Assembly (NCBI GenBank): GCA_018368455.1
Contig: JAGZEG010000007.1
Span: 109,198 to 173,197 of the forward strand
Direction: 5' to 3'
Length of the DNA stretch: 64,000 nucleotides
From: Coriobacteriia bacterium
GTDB lineage: Bacteria; Actinomycetota; Coriobacteriia; Coriobacteriales; UMGS124
Below, one piece after another: positions 62,501-64,000 of this stretch (position 1 is its first letter; each line of letters starts with the position of its first letter). A program made the position numbers and the translations under genes. The notes under the pieces were generated by a model. The model had not been told where the DNA came from and ran no database searches. It worked only from the letters and a program-made list of their open reading frames with translations.

Positions 62501-63050
62501 CATCCATTAAAAGCAGAGAGTCAGACAAAGCGATTTGCTCGCCAGCACTTTCGCCGGTCTGGGAAATACGTTCCAAGCCAATCAGGTGCGCCATGTGAAT
62601 AAACAGATACAGCGTAGTTGCGTCGTCGGGGCGGATAACACGAGGAAGAGCACCCCAAGCGTCAGGCAATTGCTCAAACAAGCGAACCGTAGAAAGGACA
62701 CGCCGCCCCCTGGAACCTCCCGCCCAGCGAGAGGCATCGTATGACCTGCATGCACGCCGCAGCGCCTCAAGCACTGGATGATTAGCCCGGCGGGCCTCAC
62801 GATATGTCAGTGCGAACTTCTGGAATGCCCCGTGAGAAAGCTCGAGAACGGGACAAGACGGCTTCGAAGAATGCTCCGAGTGCCAAAATGCCCCAAAGTC
62901 AGCAAGAAGAGAGCTTTTACCGTATCCATACGGCCCCGAAAGCAGCACCATGCCCTGGCGAGTTACCGCTTCGCTCATTTGCATTAAGAGAGACGTACGT
63001 TCTACGTGGCTATGCCCAAGCGCACGCCTATTTTTTGAAGCGACATCCAT
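59598..63050 (-). CDS. Large ATPase regulator with C-terminal SARP-like DNA-binding and BTAD domains
   Basis: 1150 residues. I set the start at 63050, preceded by AAGGGGG eight bases upstream; a longer frame to 63200 has no such site. An N-terminal STAND-type ATPase begins with Walker A GPYGYGKSS (39-47). Helical TPR-like repeats fill the middle. From about 872 lies a winged helix-turn-helix (GGMRVMRNGHC, WLLAHLALFPERALTRERIA, ARMLWPGMGYETSRQGLYAA), then a BTAD domain (980-1115). This is the AfsR/SARP kit in reversed order. It senses an unknown signal and activates transcription; targets are unknown. Confidence 0.82.
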   Translation of the reverse strand: MDVASKNRRALGHSHVERTSLLMQMSEAVTRQGMVLLSGPYGYGKSSLLADFGAFWHSEHSSKPSCPVLELSHGAFQKFALTYREARRANHPVLEALRRACRSYDASRWAGGSRGRRVLSTVRLFEQLPDAWGALPRVIRPDDATTLYLFIHMAHLIGLERISQTGESAGEQIALSDSLLLMDDVPLLEAGCGCPALYEALRWWMEHGVRCACTASGNARSFMAAFPDAICIPARDLLVSEGEYDLWVHDLCLHRSGSSLQTAHGVPLLLDAARLVRGDEALEDTEVFQTRASRILMQCLSDALPREERSVRDALVLFGSGTLEDIESVCGESGERAVLRLADAYPHLGISAAGSTFRCVAVKMRGAQGLFYRIVEEGRGLAARVVRRLLETGRSERAGEIARMLPATELVAVMADYPLVFADLGLGELMARGLRSVVRRDEGGAVASSKLERLDKARVAIFGGDRLLPRACRTGGEAKAEEDCILDDFDVCRMVRRVWDRVGGGEGAGGARPSRGRGEMGRARRKALALEDSCELLARGAVHGDMPSRLRVRGAILEGAHALGGLAERALLHHIALCDMLLGEFGDAIVVLTPHVCGAREGAGPGGISDDILTADRALAQILAERPEALLGQGASNAGDAREALSGARARMEQRSAAAFIPLALLVEAIALVADGREGQAWGALERCLAMFGTRGSALGQMGSAICLALCCLVQGRCGQAQAFVSLARQLARRLEARRMRELCDLLGTLAGLAEDSPRDQDARLLTVTLLENALRPRVSAPLMVEHAVLEAICGDAQEARDIFEGIARTSRPHVMRLAWLAARCAGAKREAIASLLPAGLSRGLATGSPAVAETATVGGAGVSFASHGDGAPLVVRLFGGMRVMRNGHCIGDEEWGRQKARWLLAHLALFPERALTRERIARMLWPGMGYETSRQGLYAALTTLRGALGQKHGGPAFILTVGDAVRLNLELIDVDVLAFERAARSVLARRDAMPAHDALEACSHIEELYGAGLDLTVDCLGEEGRLRSSALAQLYVDCMAYASGVAYKAGNAQLALWFARAGKRADPYREDVGLATMRALEALSCRGAAADEYLRLAEHLRGEQGIEPSEELNSAYRRIVGKNGREVFASHDKDEVAAVEPSDALVPWA

Positions 63051-63092
63051 TTCGCTACCCCCTTGGTCAGAATGTGTCACCGATGCGCAAAA

Positions 63093-63111
63093 GGCTGGCC
63101 CCCTGCCAGCC
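63093..63111 (-). terminator. Terminator-like hairpin in the leader of the SARP-type gene
   Basis: On the minus strand GGCTGGC-AGGGG-GCCAGCC is followed directly by TTTTGCG. It lies about 43 bases upstream of the gene start, which fits an attenuator. A second small hairpin (CTCTCA/TGAGAG) lies further upstream at 63175-63190. Confidence 0.5.
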
Positions 63112-63909
63112 CGCGACACATGTCGGGAGCATAGGAACGCCGCGGTGTGTCTGTCGATATGAGGCAAGAGAAGGCTCTCAGTATTGAGAGAGCACGCCAA
63201 ACTGGATAAATTCTCTCGCGAGCGCTACAGAAACCACGACAAAGCTCGGCCGACCGCGCACAAGACACAGGTGACCTGCGACACCTCGGGAAAGACCGAA
63301 AATGGGTGAGGGACGATTCAAGGCTCATTACTGAGAACAAAAGTGCATGCCACAGGGAGCCTGTCCCACAAGTTGCTCACAAATGACACATAGGCGACAG
63401 GAAAAGGGAGCTACGTTGCAACGAAAAACACACGGCACCGCGCATGATGGCGAGAAACGGCAGACAAAAGCGACGCGGTACAACATCGCACACGGCAGCC
63501 AAAGAGCGGCATATGGCTTACCAGAGCCCAGAATAGGCCACAAATTCCAGCACCCATCCGAGAACGATTAGCGAGAAAGCCGGTGGAGGGAAAGATTGCC
63601 TTCCACTGGTGGGCATGCGAGAGCAAAAGAAAGCTAGTGCAGAAGGTCAGTTGATGTGGTGTCCCAAATACCTCTCGCCAAAATACATGCCACAGCAGAA
63701 TGGATAAGGCGCCCGTTTGGGGCGCAACGAGGAGAAACGCCCCCCCCGACGGATCAGGAGAAGCGTCAAGCACCGTCACCATGTACGTTCCGAGTAGAAA
63801 GCTGCCTAGATAGGAACGACAGGCGCCCAAATCGCGAAAGAGAAAGTGAGAAAAAGCAATACGGGGCGACGCACGGCGGGCCCCAGGCCCCAGCCCCCCG
63901 AAAACGCGA

Positions 63910-63933
63910 GAGGGGCCCCTCGCGGGGCCCCTC
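63910..63933 (-). terminator. Strong hairpin near the right edge, probable terminator of a gene beyond the window
   Basis: GAGGGGCCCC and GGGGCCCCTC form a perfect 10-bp stem with a TCGC loop. On the minus strand TCGCGTTTTCGG follows. A minus-strand stop TAG (63989-63991) in the last visible frame would place a gene end 56 bases upstream of it. Confidence 0.55.
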
Positions 63934-64000
63934 CTGTGCGTCTCTGCTCTGCCGGCGCGCCAAGCGCCTCGCGCGAGCCGGCGGCGCCCTACCCTCCCGC

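Larger units (their letters stand above)
63051..64000. other. 950 bases with no recognised gene; lower GC than the rest
   Basis: No reading frame here shows family motifs or coding bias. The stretch 63200-63850 is clearly less GC-rich than the surrounding genes and purine-rich on the plus strand. I looked for tmRNA, RNase P, tRNA and riboswitch signatures and saw none. It holds the promoter and leader of the SARP-type gene at its left and a terminator hairpin near its right end. Confidence 0.5.

Noticed and set aside
63411..63830. Hydrophobic 139-codon frame on the minus strand
   Set aside because: No start signal, Cys/Ser-rich composition, no coding bias; likely chance.

Overview
The window is high-GC bacterial chromosome that most resembles an anaerobic, respiratory member of the Coriobacteriia (Eggerthellaceae-like). 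The pointers are Tat-exported flavin reductases of the fumarate/urocanate-reductase type next to LuxR regulators with many membrane segments, a tatA-tatC pair beside hypA-hypB, a menaquinone methyltransferase, ATP-dependent PEP carboxykinase, and a giant single-chain CoA-dehydratase activase. The genus cannot be fixed from the sequence alone. I see no rRNA, tRNA, CRISPR array, insertion sequence or phage gene. The left edge cuts through a membrane protein gene.

Layout. 1-1304: HD-domain protein plus a CmpB-type membrane protein (cut by the edge). 1564-5469: FAD/FMN reductase divergent from a membrane LuxR regulator. 5885-12555: one tightly packed peptide/nickel-type ABC operon (binding protein, two permeases, fused double ATPase) ending in a metallo-beta-lactamase-fold enzyme and a histidine phosphatase. 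12758-20146: topA, hypB, hypA, tatC, tatA, a STAS protein, a TPR protein and a small membrane protein. 20223-23761: aminotransferase, menG and an amidohydrolase that may serve menaquinone synthesis. 23969-24948: two unrecognised genes. 25090-27952: orphan peptide-binding protein and a LysR regulator. 28245-33513: beta-lactamase-fold lipoprotein, a second membrane LuxR, a double FMN-binding protein and a Tat flavoprotein. 33796-38420: a poorly known module (TPR protein, unknown protein, two YbjN-like proteins, CbxX-type AAA+ ATPase). 38425-44571: metal/siderophore-type ABC operon with two binding proteins, a DUF364 protein and a Crp/Fnr regulator. 44996-49090: vWA protein, PP2C phosphatase and membrane kinase, matching the TerY-P phosphorylation triad. 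49295-53893: pckA and an LPKTG surface protein. 54036-63050: giant activase, TetR regulator, and a large ATPase with a C-terminal SARP-like domain. 63051-64000: no gene recognised.

How the parts fit. Most genes serve anaerobic respiration and its supply: exported flavin reductases and their sensors, the Tat system, nickel insertion into hydrogenase, menaquinone, and peptide and metal uptake. The part least explained by textbook biology is 33796-49090, where a TerY-P triad and an AAA+/TPR/YbjN module flank a metal-uptake operon. Near-perfect palindromes sit at 44724-44755 and 39143-39174. Several gene starts were set by ribosome-binding sites and include GTG and TTG starts.
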